The position numbers and the translations under genes were made by a program. 47,403 nt of DNA from Gemmatimonadales bacterium (lineage in GTDB: Bacteria > Gemmatimonadota > Gemmatimonadetes > Longimicrobiales > Gaopeijiaceae). The stretch lies in assembly GCA_007695195.1 (NCBI GenBank), contig REEG01000135.1, positions 1-47,403 on the forward strand. Direction: 5' to 3'. Of this stretch, positions 9,075-17,785 are shown piece by piece. The notes under the pieces are model-generated. The model did no database searches. It saw nothing but the letters and a program-made list of their open reading frames with translations, and was not told the origin of the DNA. Numbering within the stretch: the stretch's first letter is position 1; each line of letters begins with the position of its first letter.

Positions 9075-10489
9075 GGGGACGTCTCCTGGACGGCGGCCAT
9101 CCCACCGACGGGGTCCGTGTCTTCGGTCTGGACCTGCACGTCCCCGAGGCCCAACCCCTCCAGCGGACCCTGGAGATGGTCGGCGTCGCCCACCACCACG
9201 ATGGCCGCTCCCTCCGGGTCCAGGATTCCAGCCAGCACCTCATGGATGGACCCGGGCGTCACGGCCCGGATGCGCTCGCGGTAGCCGTGATGATAGTCCA
9301 GGGGAAGCCCGAAGATATGGAGCTCCGCCAGGCGGGCCGCGATCTGGGGCGCCGTCTCCATCCGCAGGGGGAAGACCCCGGCCAGGTAGTCCCGAGCCTG
9401 GCGCACCTCGCTCTCCTCGGGCCCGTGCGCCACGAAGCGCCGGAACTCGAAGAGCGCCTCCTGCAGGGCGGCAACCGTGACTTCGGTCTGGACGGCGGTA
9501 CCGATGGAGAAGAGTCCGCCGCTGCGACGACGGGCGAACCCGGACCGGACCCCGTAGGTGAATCCGTGCTTCTCCCGGAGGTTCAGATTCAGCCGGCTGG
9601 TGAACGATCCACCCAGGACGGCGTTCCCCACATCCAACTCCGCCTCCCCCTCCAGGCTCCGGGACGGCCCCACCTGACCGATGCGGATCTCCGACTGGAC
9701 GGCCCCGGGTCGGTGGACCAGCACAACCGGCCGGGCGTCGGGCTTGGGAGCCTCCGAAGGAGACTCGGAGGCCACCACCGAGCCCACCCATCCGGACAGA
9801 TGCCGGTCCACCGCCCCATGGACCTGAGCCTCCGCCAGATCTCCCACCATGATGAACGCACCCCGATCCGGACGGTACCGCCGCTCGGCGAAGGCCAACA
9901 CCTCTTCGCGCTCGATGGCCGCCACGCTCTCCACCTCGCCGGACAGCCCCCGGTGGTAGGGGTGGTCCTGGGGAAAGAGGGTCCGGTTCAACTCGTCGGA
10001 CGCCAACTGGCCCGGATCCATGCGGCGCTGCCGGATGGCCGCCAGCCGCTGCCGTCGAACCCGCTCCACCTCGGGCTCCGGGAAGACGGCCGTCCTCAGC
10101 ACCTCCGACACCACCTCCAGGGTCGCATCGAGCCGGTCGGCGAGGGTGGTGAACGACAGGGTGGTGGCGTCCCATCCCGTGGACACCCGGAGGCTCACCC
10201 CCAGACGCTCCAACGCCTCGGCCAACTGGAATGCGTCCCGCGACTCGGTTCCGCCGGTGAGGATGTCTCCCGCCAGCACGGCGATCCCGCCCCGATCCCC
10301 GGGAGCGGTGGACTCGCCGGCGTCCAGCACGATACACCCGCTGGCCAACGGGATCTCGGGGCGGGTCAACGACAGCACCCGCACCCCGCCCCCGGCGGTC
10401 CCGGACGACACCGGAGGAAGGTGGAAGGGCCGGATGGGCCCCGGTTCCGGGGGACTGGCGTGGCGACGAAGGGAATCGACCGGCGTCAT
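9071..10489 (-). CDS. M16 family peptidase, non-catalytic subunit
   Basis: The protein (472 residues) has the two-lobed M16 fold but no HxxEH zinc site in its first lobe, so it is likely the inactive partner of the peptidase encoded just upstream. The second lobe keeps the conserved EKHGFTYGVRSGF segment with the Arg/Tyr that in this family contacts the substrate backbone. It starts at ATG 10489, overlapping the upstream stop as ATGA, and ends overlapping the Nudix start in the same way. Paired active/inactive M16 subunits (as in mitochondrial processing peptidase) form heterodimers around a closed chamber. No signal peptide is visible, so a cytoplasmic role is likely. Confidence 0.88.
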   Translation of the reverse strand: MTPVDSLRRHASPPEPGPIRPFHLPPVSSGTAGGGVRVLSLTRPEIPLASGCIVLDAGESTAPGDRGGIAVLAGDILTGGTESRDAFQLAEALERLGVSLRVSTGWDATTLSFTTLADRLDATLEVVSEVLRTAVFPEPEVERVRRQRLAAIRQRRMDPGQLASDELNRTLFPQDHPYHRGLSGEVESVAAIEREEVLAFAERRYRPDRGAFIMVGDLAEAQVHGAVDRHLSGWVGSVVASESPSEAPKPDARPVVLVHRPGAVQSEIRIGQVGPSRSLEGEAELDVGNAVLGGSFTSRLNLNLREKHGFTYGVRSGFARRRSGGLFSIGTAVQTEVTVAALQEALFEFRRFVAHGPEESEVRQARDYLAGVFPLRMETAPQIAARLAELHIFGLPLDYHHGYRERIRAVTPGSIHEVLAGILDPEGAAIVVVGDADHLQGPLEGLGLGDVQVQTEDTDPVGGMAAVQETSP

Positions 10490-11760
10490 CGGGCCTCCTC
10501 GTGGGGTAGGTAGGTCAGGACCGCCCGGTTGTCGGCGCCCAGACATCTCTCGGCAAAGTCCCGGACCCGCTCCGGAGTCACGGCCCGAAGCCGCTCCATC
10601 TCCGAATTCAGGCGCCCGGCATCTCCCAGGAGCTGCTCGTACATGCTGAACAGGTCGGCACGGGTGGCCAGTTGGGCCACCTGACGGAGGAACCGGGTCT
10701 CGGCCAGCGCCAGGGCACGCTCCACCTCGGCATCCGTTACATCGGCGAGCCCCTCCAGCTCCGCCGTGAGGGCCTCCTCCAGCTCCGCCGGATCCGACTC
10801 CGGATACCCGGTGATCCACGAGATCATGAAGCTCCGCCCCGTGGCCAGGGGGAAGGCGTAGGACACCACATCCTTGGCCACCCCTCGATCCCGCACCAGC
10901 CGGCCGTAGAGGCGCGATGCTCGCCCGTCGGAAAGCACCGAAGTGGCCAAATCCGCGGCGTAGAAGTCGTCGGTGGTGATGGGCGGCACCCGCGAGGCCA
11001 GATAGACGCGAGGGAGGGGAACCCGCGCCCGCACCGTCTCCCGCACCGTCTCACCGATGCGCTCCCCGGGGTCCAGGCGCCCGGGCACAGGGGGTACCTC
11101 CTCACCGCGGGGAATCTCCCCGAAGAATTCCCGGACCCGCTCCAGGGCCCGCACGGGCTCCAGATCGCCGGTGAGCGTCAAGACGGCGTTGTTGGGGGCG
11201 TAGTAGAGCCGGAAGAACTCGGCCACGTCATCCAGATCCGCCGCTGCGATATCCTCGGCGGATCCGATGACGGTGTGGTGGTAGGGGTGGTCTTCGGGAA
11301 AGACCAACCGCTGGAGACGCTCGTCCCAGTCCCCGTAGGGCTGGTTGTCGTACCGCTCCCGACGCTCGTTCAGCACCACATCGCGCTGATTCTCCAGCTT
11401 CTCCCCGGTCATGGCCGGGAGGAGCCAGCCCATCCGGTCCGACTCGAGCCAGAGGGCCAGATCCAGGTGATGGGAGGGCAGCGTCTCGTAGTAGTTGGTC
11501 CGATCGAACCAGGTGGTGGCGTTCAGGGATCCGCCCGCCCCTTCCACCAGCTCGAAGTGCCGGTTCTTGGGGACGTGGGCCGACCCCTGGAACATCATGT
11601 GCTCGAAGAGGTGGGCGAACCCGGTCCGCCCGGGCCGCTCGTTCCGGGATCCCACCCCGTACCACAGATTCAGGGCCACCACGGGAACAGCCGGGTCCGG
11701 CGCCAGGATCACGGTCAATCCGTTGTCCAGGGTATGCCGTTCGAAGGGGAAGGACAGCAC
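10486..11760 (-). CDS. M16 family zinc metallopeptidase, catalytic subunit
   Basis: This 424-residue protein carries the inverted zinc motif HLFEH (H50, E53, H54) with the third ligand probably E132, at the normal distance. It should cleave peptides together with the inactive subunit encoded next. The frame starts at GTG 11760, with CGAGG shortly before it. No signal peptide is seen, unlike many secreted M16 pairs in related bacteria. It lies 111 bp downstream of the TPR gene; the gap holds only a small GC-rich hairpin. Confidence 0.92.
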   Translation of the reverse strand: MLSFPFERHTLDNGLTVILAPDPAVPVVALNLWYGVGSRNERPGRTGFAHLFEHMMFQGSAHVPKNRHFELVEGAGGSLNATTWFDRTNYYETLPSHHLDLALWLESDRMGWLLPAMTGEKLENQRDVVLNERRERYDNQPYGDWDERLQRLVFPEDHPYHHTVIGSAEDIAAADLDDVAEFFRLYYAPNNAVLTLTGDLEPVRALERVREFFGEIPRGEEVPPVPGRLDPGERIGETVRETVRARVPLPRVYLASRVPPITTDDFYAADLATSVLSDGRASRLYGRLVRDRGVAKDVVSYAFPLATGRSFMISWITGYPESDPAELEEALTAELEGLADVTDAEVERALALAETRFLRQVAQLATRADLFSMYEQLLGDAGRLNSEMERLRAVTPERVRDFAERCLGADNRAVLTYLPHEEAR

Positions 11761-11871
11761 GCAGCCTCGCTGGATGGGGGGTCGGAAGGGTTCAGGTGGG
11801 CACCCCGGGGGACTCCCGGGGTTCCGGACCGGGACATGGGATTCGGTGGGTGAAGGGGGGGTGCCGACCCT

Positions 11872-12750
11872 TCAGGGGCGCTGGCTCAGCCGCTCCCGCA
11901 TGGACGACGGTGCCAGGGTGCGCACGAGGAAGCGGCGGGCAGCCTCGACTCCGCCTTCTATCCGGTCCTCTACCTCCAGGACCAACGCCTCGTCCGCTTC
12001 GGCGGCCTGGAGGCGGCCCCGCTCCAGCATCTCCATGGCATCTCCCTCTCGCCCCTGGATCGCCAGCACCAGCGCCGCCAGGAGCTGCGCCTCCAGGTCG
12101 TCGGGACGCACGCGGGCCCCTTCCTCCAGGGCTCGGGCGGCTTCCTCCATCTCGCCCAGCTCGACCCAGGCGAGACCCAGGAGGAGGTGGGCCCATCCAT
12201 CGTCCGGCGACAGTTCGGCGGCCTGCCCGAAGAAGTGGGCTGCGGCCTCCATCTCCCCTCCCAGCGCCCGGGCCACCCCGAGCTCCAGGTGAACCAGGGG
12301 GTCCCCGGGCTCGAGACGGAGCGCCGCCTCCAACTCTTCGGTCGCCTTCTCCAGCATGCCCTCGCGGGAGAGGTAGGCCCCGTAGGCGCAACGGGTTGGG
12401 GCGGATTGGGGGGCGATCATGGCCGCCGTCCGGAGCGCCGCCTCCGCCTCCGGATCGTCGAATCGGGCCAGCGCATTCCCCACGGTGGTGAGGAGCACCG
12501 GGTCCTGGGGCTCCAGCGCCAGAGCCCGTTTGAACCGCTCGTACGCGATGCCCTCCAACCCCAGTTCCCGCTCCGCCACGCCGAGCCAGCTCAGGATGTA
12601 CGGGCTCTCCGGGTGGTCGGCGAGGGCATCCCGGAGTCGATCCGCCGCCTGGTCCCACTCGCCGTCCCGGGCCATCTCCAGCGTCCGCTGCAGAATGGCC
12701 TCCTCGGCGTCGTCGGGAACCCGGAATCGGGGAGCGTCGGGATCAAGCAC
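11872..12750 (-). CDS. TPR repeat protein
   Basis: A soluble protein of 292 residues made almost entirely of tetratricopeptide repeats, about six units between residues 15 and 250, with recurring A-x3-G-x2-A-x4-A spacing. TPRs are protein-binding scaffolds; no enzymatic domain is present. It starts at GTG 12750, overlapping the end of the phosphoglycerate mutase gene by 8 bp, so the two are translated together. A functional link to glycolysis is not evident. Confidence 0.82.
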   Translation of the reverse strand: MLDPDAPRFRVPDDAEEAILQRTLEMARDGEWDQAADRLRDALADHPESPYILSWLGVAERELGLEGIAYERFKRALALEPQDPVLLTTVGNALARFDDPEAEAALRTAAMIAPQSAPTRCAYGAYLSREGMLEKATEELEAALRLEPGDPLVHLELGVARALGGEMEAAAHFFGQAAELSPDDGWAHLLLGLAWVELGEMEEAARALEEGARVRPDDLEAQLLAALVLAIQGREGDAMEMLERGRLQAAEADEALVLEVEDRIEGGVEAARRFLVRTLAPSSMRERLSQRP

Positions 12751-13963
12751 CGAACTTCTCCAGTCTCCCGGCGTGGGCCAGCGCCAGCGTCATGAGATGG
12801 CGGGCCTCCAGGATCCCCAGCTCTCCCGATCGGCAGGCGCTCTCGCCGAACTCACTGGCCGAGGGTCGGGCCCACCGGGAGTGGATCAGGGCCGGGACGG
12901 CGTGCCACGAGTGATAGGCCATGGCGGCGGGCGTGCTGTGATCGCCGGTCACCATGAGGACGTCAGCGTCCAGCGCCGCCACCTGCTCCATCCACCGGTC
13001 CGCCGCCTCGATGGAGGCCACCTTGGCGTCGAAGTCCCCGTCCTCGCCGCGGGCATCGGGCGCCTTGTGATGGAGGAAGTGGAAGTCGAAGTCGCCGAGC
13101 CCCCGGGCCAGGATCTCCACCGCCTCCTCGTCGGAGGAGGGCGGCCCGGCGATGTCCATCCCCACCAGGCGGGCCACTCCCCGGTACATGGGGTAGCGTG
13201 CGATGGCGACGCCGCGGAGGCCGAAGCGCTCCTTCAGCCCCGGGAGGCCCCGGTGCACGGCGTACCCCCTGGCCAGCACCCCGCTGATGGGATCGCCCTC
13301 CGCCAGGATCTCCCGGGCCCGGCCCAGGACCCGGCCCAGCAGCTCCGACGCCGACTCCGCCGCCGGATCCCTGGCCTCGGGCTCATGGGGCAGGACCCCT
13401 TCCACCTGCGGGTCCGTATCCCGGAGGCGCTCATCCAGTCCGGGGGCCCGGAGCACCAGCACCGCCCGGTGCTCCTTCTCATGCTCCACGAAGATCTCGC
13501 CGCCGTCCGGGAGCTCGAGCCCCTCCTGGAAGCCCTCCCGGAGTCGATCCACCGCCGCCTTCCCCACCTCGTCCGAGGGCCGCCCCGCCCGCCGGTCCAC
13601 TACCCGACCCTCCCGGTCCAGGGTGGCCAGATTGAGGCGCACGGCCAGGTCTCCGGGCTGCAGCTCGAACCCCACCCCCAGGGCGCTCAGGGCGCCTCGA
13701 CCGATGACCGTCTCCATGGGATCGTAGCCGAAGAGGGCCAGGTGGCCGGGGCCGCTTCCCGGCGTCACCCCCGGCGCCACCGGAATGAGCATGCCCAGCG
13801 ACGACCGGGAGGCCAGGGCGTCCAGGTGCGGCGTGCGGGCCGCCTCCAACTCCGTCAGCCCCGAGGTGGGGTGGGGAAGCCCCCCGAGCCCGTCCAGGAC
13901 CACAAGGACAATCCGCCCGCCGGCGGGCTTCACAAGGTCGTCGGGAATCTTCGCGGGAGACAT
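12743..13963 (-). CDS. apgM: 2,3-bisphosphoglycerate-independent phosphoglycerate mutase, archaeal type
   Basis: The enzyme interconverts 3- and 2-phosphoglycerate in glycolysis and belongs to the alkaline phosphatase superfamily. It has 406 residues, typical of the ApgM group and shorter than the GpmI group. Visible features are the N-terminal metal motif LDGLGG, the Ser-containing PGSGPGHLALFGYDP, the RYPMYRGVARL segment, and the C-terminal metal ligands HHKAPDARGEDGD and TGDHSTP. ATG 13963 is chosen; the frame stays open upstream to 14020. A promoter-like sequence (TATACT at 14039-14034) lies about 70 bp upstream. The TPR gene follows with an 8 bp overlap. Confidence 0.88.
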   Translation of the reverse strand: MSPAKIPDDLVKPAGGRIVLVVLDGLGGLPHPTSGLTELEAARTPHLDALASRSSLGMLIPVAPGVTPGSGPGHLALFGYDPMETVIGRGALSALGVGFELQPGDLAVRLNLATLDREGRVVDRRAGRPSDEVGKAAVDRLREGFQEGLELPDGGEIFVEHEKEHRAVLVLRAPGLDERLRDTDPQVEGVLPHEPEARDPAAESASELLGRVLGRAREILAEGDPISGVLARGYAVHRGLPGLKERFGLRGVAIARYPMYRGVARLVGMDIAGPPSSDEEAVEILARGLGDFDFHFLHHKAPDARGEDGDFDAKVASIEAADRWMEQVAALDADVLMVTGDHSTPAAMAYHSWHAVPALIHSRWARPSASEFGESACRSGELGILEARHLMTLALAHAGRLEKFGA

Positions 13964-14033
13964 GATGGGCAACGCTCCGGGCTGGGGATCTGGGGACAGG
14001 GGCCGAGAGTTCCGCGGCACAGGCTCGGCTCTC

Positions 14034-14061
14034 AGTATAGCAAAGGAGGCCTACCCCGGAA
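14034..14061 (-). promoter_or_regulatory. Candidate promoter for apgM
   Basis: On the minus strand TATACT (14039-14034) matches a -10 box at five of six bases, with a weak -35 TTCCGG (14061-14056) 16 bp upstream. It lies in the 214-bp divergent region between apgM and the aminotransferase. Nothing else clear was seen in that region. Confidence 0.35.
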
Positions 14062-14177
14062 GCCTTGCCGCCCCTGGAGGGGAACGGTACGATCCGGCCG
14101 GGAGCGTTCTCGACCCGACACCCGGGGCCGTCCCCGACCCAGCGCCTGAACCCACCCCCCTTGAACCCCCGCCGCCC

Positions 14178-15326
14178 ATGACGCCCTTTGTCCCCTTCGA
14201 GATGGAACGATGGCAGTCCACCTACGAGCACCGGGTCCGGTTCAACCTCTCCGAGTCCGGCGTCCACCCCCTGTCCACCCGTGAGCTCCTGGCCATGGCC
14301 GGCGAGGAAGGGGAGACGGTGGCCGGCGAACTCTGGGACCTTCGCCACGGCTACGGCCAGTCCAACGGGTCCGACCTCCTCCGGGAGCGGATCGCCGCCC
14401 TCTATTCCCAGGCGGACCCGGACTCGGTCCTGGTGACCGTGGGCGGAGCCGAGGCCAACTTCGTGACCCTCTGGCGACTCCTGGAGGAGGGGAGGGACTG
14501 GGCCGCCATCCTCCCCACCTATATGCAGATCCCGGGAATGGTGAGGAATCTGGGGGGGACGCTCCACCCTGTGCACCTCCGGGAGGAGGAAGGCTGGCAG
14601 CCCGACCCCGATGACGTGGGGAAGGCGTTCGAGGCAGGGGCTCGCGCCCTCCTCATCACCAACCCCGGGAACCCCACCGGCATCCGCCTGGACCCGGAGC
14701 GCCGCACCGCCATCGCCGCCCACGCCGAGCGCCATGGCGCCTGGATCGTTGCCGACGAGGTCTACTCGGGAGCCGAGGCCGATGGTGTCACCACACCCTC
14801 CTTCCACGGCACCGCCTCCCGGGTGGTGGTGACCCAGTCCCTGTCCAAGGCCTACGGGCTGCCGGGCCTCCGGGTGGGCTGGGCGATGTCGACCCCGGAG
14901 ATGGCCGCCGACCTCTGGGCCCGCACCGACTACACCACCATCACGCCCTCCACCCTCTCGGACCGGCTCGCCGCCGTGGCCCTGGAGCCCACGGTCCGGG
15001 AGCAGATCCTGGCCCGAACCCGGGGCATCATTGCCGCCAACCGGGAGCGGATGGCCGAATGGGTGGCCGAGCAGGACGACCGGTTCAGCTACCACCCCCC
15101 CGACGCCGGCGCCATCGCCTTCCTCCGGTACCACGGCGACACCCCCTCCGCCGAAGTCGCCGAACGGCTCAGGGTCGAGGAGAGCGTCCTGGTGGTGCCG
15201 GGCTCCCAGTTCGGCGTGGAGGGAACCCTCCGCGTCGGTTTCGGTCCGCCCCGCGACGAGCTGGATGCGGGGCTGGAGCGGGTCGCCGCTCTCTTTGACC
15301 GGCTCGATCCGGTGGGGGTCGCATGA
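14178..15326 (+). CDS. Class I/II PLP-dependent aminotransferase
   Basis: This is a fold-type I pyridoxal-phosphate enzyme of 382 residues. The Schiff-base lysine is K224 in SLSKAYGLPGLRVGW. Other cofactor and substrate contacts seen are TNPGNPTG (161-168), ADEVYSG (192-198) and the Arg of GLRVGW. Such enzymes transfer amino groups between amino acids and keto acids or act as lyases on amino acids; the substrate cannot be read from sequence. The start ATG 14178 lacks a clear ribosome binding site, and the frame is open upstream without good coding character. Its end overlaps the mscS start (ATGA), so the two are coupled. Confidence 0.85.
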   Translation: MTPFVPFEMERWQSTYEHRVRFNLSESGVHPLSTRELLAMAGEEGETVAGELWDLRHGYGQSNGSDLLRERIAALYSQADPDSVLVTVGGAEANFVTLWRLLEEGRDWAAILPTYMQIPGMVRNLGGTLHPVHLREEEGWQPDPDDVGKAFEAGARALLITNPGNPTGIRLDPERRTAIAAHAERHGAWIVADEVYSGAEADGVTTPSFHGTASRVVVTQSLSKAYGLPGLRVGWAMSTPEMAADLWARTDYTTITPSTLSDRLAAVALEPTVREQILARTRGIIAANRERMAEWVAEQDDRFSYHPPDAGAIAFLRYHGDTPSAEVAERLRVEESVLVVPGSQFGVEGTLRVGFGPPRDELDAGLERVAALFDRLDPVGVA

Positions 15327-16276
15327 GACCCGCCACCGCCGGCCTCCATCAGGAGCAGACCGGAACCCTGGAAGGGATCAGCGAGGAGATCGGCCTCGGC
15401 GGCGTCTTCGAGCTCGTCCAACGGGTCATCTCGTACGAGATCTTCGAGCTCAGCGGCACGCCGGTGAACCTCATGCTCATCTTCACGGTGGGCCTCCTCC
15501 TCATCGCCACCTGGACCCTCTCCAACTTCCTGCAGCGGGCGGTGGAGAAGGGCTTCCGGTCCCGGGGGGTCGAGGACATCGGCACCACCGCCATCACCAA
15601 GCGGCTTCTCCACTACGCGGTGATGGCCATCGGGCTGGGGATCGCCCTGGAGACCATCGGCATCAGTCTCAGCGCCCTCTTCGCTGCCGGAGCCATCTTC
15701 GCGGTGGGGCTGGGTTTCGCCATGCAGAACATCGCCCAGAACTTCGTGTCGGGCCTCATCCTGCTGGTGGAGCGGGCCATCAAGCCCGGGGATATCGTGG
15801 AGGTGGAGGGGCGGGTGGTCCGGGTCCTGAAGATGGGCATCCGGACCACCATCGGCCGGACCCGGGATGAGGAGGAGATCATCATCCCCAACGCCAGCCT
15901 GGTGCAGTCCACGGTCAAGAACTACACGCTGGGCGACCCCTTCTTCCGGATCCGGGCCTCGGTGGGGGTCTCGTACGACTCGGATATGCGGGCGGTTCGG
16001 GACTGTCTCACCCGGGCGGCCCGGTCCGTCCAGGGTCGGGTTGAAGACCGGGACCCGGTGGTTCTCCTCATGGACTTCGGAGACTCCACCGTGGACTGGC
16101 AGGTGTCCATCTGGTCCGACAACGCCTGGAGTGCCCCCGCACTGGCGTCGACACTGAGGGAAGCGATCTGGTGGGCCCTGAAGGAAGACGGCATCGAGAT
16201 CGCTTTCCCGCAGATCGACGTCCACTTCGATCCGGTGGTGGAAGAGGCGGTCACCCGCCTTCCCAGAGCCGGTTGA
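15323..16276 (+). CDS. mscS: Small-conductance mechanosensitive channel (MscS family)
   Basis: A membrane channel of 317 residues that opens under membrane tension to release solutes on hypo-osmotic shock. Predicted helices lie near 48-68, 97-115 and 118-150; the last contains the Gly/Ala-rich pore helix (AVGLGFAMQNIAQNF) followed by SGLILLVERAIKPGDIVEV, the start of the beta domain. The C-terminal alpha/beta part ends at about residue 305. The start overlaps the stop of the aminotransferase gene (ATGA). The AAA ATPase gene follows after 12 bp on the same strand. Confidence 0.93.
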   Translation: MRPATAGLHQEQTGTLEGISEEIGLGGVFELVQRVISYEIFELSGTPVNLMLIFTVGLLLIATWTLSNFLQRAVEKGFRSRGVEDIGTTAITKRLLHYAVMAIGLGIALETIGISLSALFAAGAIFAVGLGFAMQNIAQNFVSGLILLVERAIKPGDIVEVEGRVVRVLKMGIRTTIGRTRDEEEIIIPNASLVQSTVKNYTLGDPFFRIRASVGVSYDSDMRAVRDCLTRAARSVQGRVEDRDPVVLLMDFGDSTVDWQVSIWSDNAWSAPALASTLREAIWWALKEDGIEIAFPQIDVHFDPVVEEAVTRLPRAG

Positions 16277-16288
16277 GCCGGAGCACCC

Positions 16289-17785
16289 ATGCCGCTGGAG
16301 CACCCCCTTCGAGACGCTGAACTCCTCATCCGCTCCGGCCATCCCCTCCTGGTGGTGGAGAGTGACGACCGCCCCAGGACCGGGACCCTCCTCCGGCACC
16401 TGGCCGACCGGATGGGTCTTCCCCTCTTCCGGTGGACCCGCGTTCGGGGACTCACCCGGGTGGACCAGGAGGGGTCGATCTACGAGACCCGGGAGCCGGA
16501 GCGGGCCCTCCGGCACATCGCCGCGTCGCCGGCCCCGGCGCTCTACCTCCTGGAGGGGTTCCGATCGGTCCTCCCGGCCTCACCCCTTCTGGCGGCGAAG
16601 CTGAGCGAGGCGCTGGACACGCTGGAACGTCTGCGGGGCGCGCTGCTTCTCCTGGGTGAGCTTCCCGAGCTTCCACCGGAGACCCGGGGGCGGCTCTCTA
16701 CCGTGCGACTCCCGGTCCCCTCACGGGACGAACTCCGGCAGCTCCTGGGTCGGGTGGTCCGCGATGCATCCCGTCGGAAGCATGTGGAGGTGGCCCTCTC
16801 CCGCGCCGAGATGGACCGCTTCCTGGATCACCTCCAGGGGCTCTCCCTCATGGAGGCCGAGAAGATCGTGACCCGTGCCGTACTGGAAGACCAGCGACTG
16901 GGCTCCGATGACCTCCGGCACGTGGCCGAGGCCAAACGCCGCATCATCGAGCGGGAGGGGATCCTGGAATACTACCCCCTCGAGGACACCCACGTCCGGG
17001 TGGCGGGACTCAGGGCGCTCCAGGACTGGCTCAGAAAGCGGGCCGCGCTCATCCGCGAGCCCGAACGGGCCCGGGCCTTCGGGCTGGACTTCCCGCGAGG
17101 GGTTCTTCTCACCGGCGTACCCGGCAGCGGAAAGAGCCTCTGCGCCCGAGCCGTGGCCACCGAGTGGCAACTCCCCCTCCTGCGCCTGGATCCCGCTTCC
17201 CTCTACAACCGCTACATCGGCGAGACCGAGAAGAACCTGCGGCGGGCCACCCGATTGGCCGAGGACATGGCGCCCCTGGTGCTCTGGATCGACGAGATCG
17301 AGAAGGCCTTCTCCGCCGGTGGCGACAGTCAGGACGGCGGCGTATCGCGGCGGGTGCTGGGCTCGTTCCTGAACTGGATGCAGGAGCGAAAGGGGCCCGT
17401 CTTCCTCCTGGCCACGGCGAACCAGGTGGATCAACTCCCCCCGGAACTCCTCCGGAAGGGCCGCTTCGACGAGGTCTTCTTCGTGGACCTCCCCGATGAG
17501 GAGACCCGGGCCGAGATCCTCCGGATCCACCTGGAGAACCGTGGGCGGGATCCGTCGGACATGGACCTCCGCCGACTCGCTGCCGAGGCCCACGACTTCA
17601 CCGGCGCCGAACTGGAGCAGGTGGTGGTCTCGGCCCTCTACGACGCCTTCGCCGATGGAACGCCCTTCGACGAGGCCCTACTCACGCAGGAGATCCGGCG
17701 AACCCGCCCCCTGGCCGTGACGGCGTCGGAGCGCATCCAGGCGCTACGAAGCTGGGCCCGAGGCCGCACCGTCCCCGCCCATTGA
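16289..17785 (+). CDS. AAA ATPase, Ycf46-like
   Basis: This 498-residue protein has a divergent N-terminal ATPase-like region (about 1-200) that lacks a working P-loop, then a complete C-terminal AAA module. Visible are Walker A GVPGSGKS, Walker [12 protein letters not shown], the sensor and second region of homology around [23 protein letters not shown], and an alpha-helical lid with FTGAELEQ. Ycf46-type proteins are found in cyanobacteria, plastids and scattered bacteria, where they have been linked to photosynthesis or CO2 use, but no biochemical role is settled. It lies 12 bp after mscS. Its last 42 bp overlap, tail-to-tail, the end of the HD-GYP regulator gene. Confidence 0.82.
   Translation: MPLEHPLRDAELLIRSGHPLLVVESDDRPRTGTLLRHLADRMGLPLFRWTRVRGLTRVDQEGSIYETREPERALRHIAASPAPALYLLEGFRSVLPASPLLAAKLSEALDTLERLRGALLLLGELPELPPETRGRLSTVRLPVPSRDELRQLLGRVVRDASRRKHVEVALSRAEMDRFLDHLQGLSLMEAEKIVTRAVLEDQRLGSDDLRHVAEAKRRIIEREGILEYYPLEDTHVRVAGLRALQDWLRKRAALIREPERARAFGLDFPRGVLLTGVPGSGKSLCARAVATEWQLPLLRLDPASLYNRYIGETEKNLRRATRLAEDMAPLVLWIDEIEKAFSAGGDSQDGGVSRRVLGSFLNWMQERKGPVFLLATANQVDQLPPELLRKGRFDEVFFVDLPDEETRAEILRIHLENRGRDPSDMDLRRLAAEAHDFTGAELEQVVVSALYDAFADGTPFDEALLTQEIRRTRPLAVTASERIQALRSWARGRTVPAH

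Noticed and set aside
11803-11821. GC-only 7-bp hairpin between the TPR and M16 genes as a terminator
   Set aside because: No U-run follows on the minus strand, and short CCCGGG-type stems are frequent by chance at this base composition.
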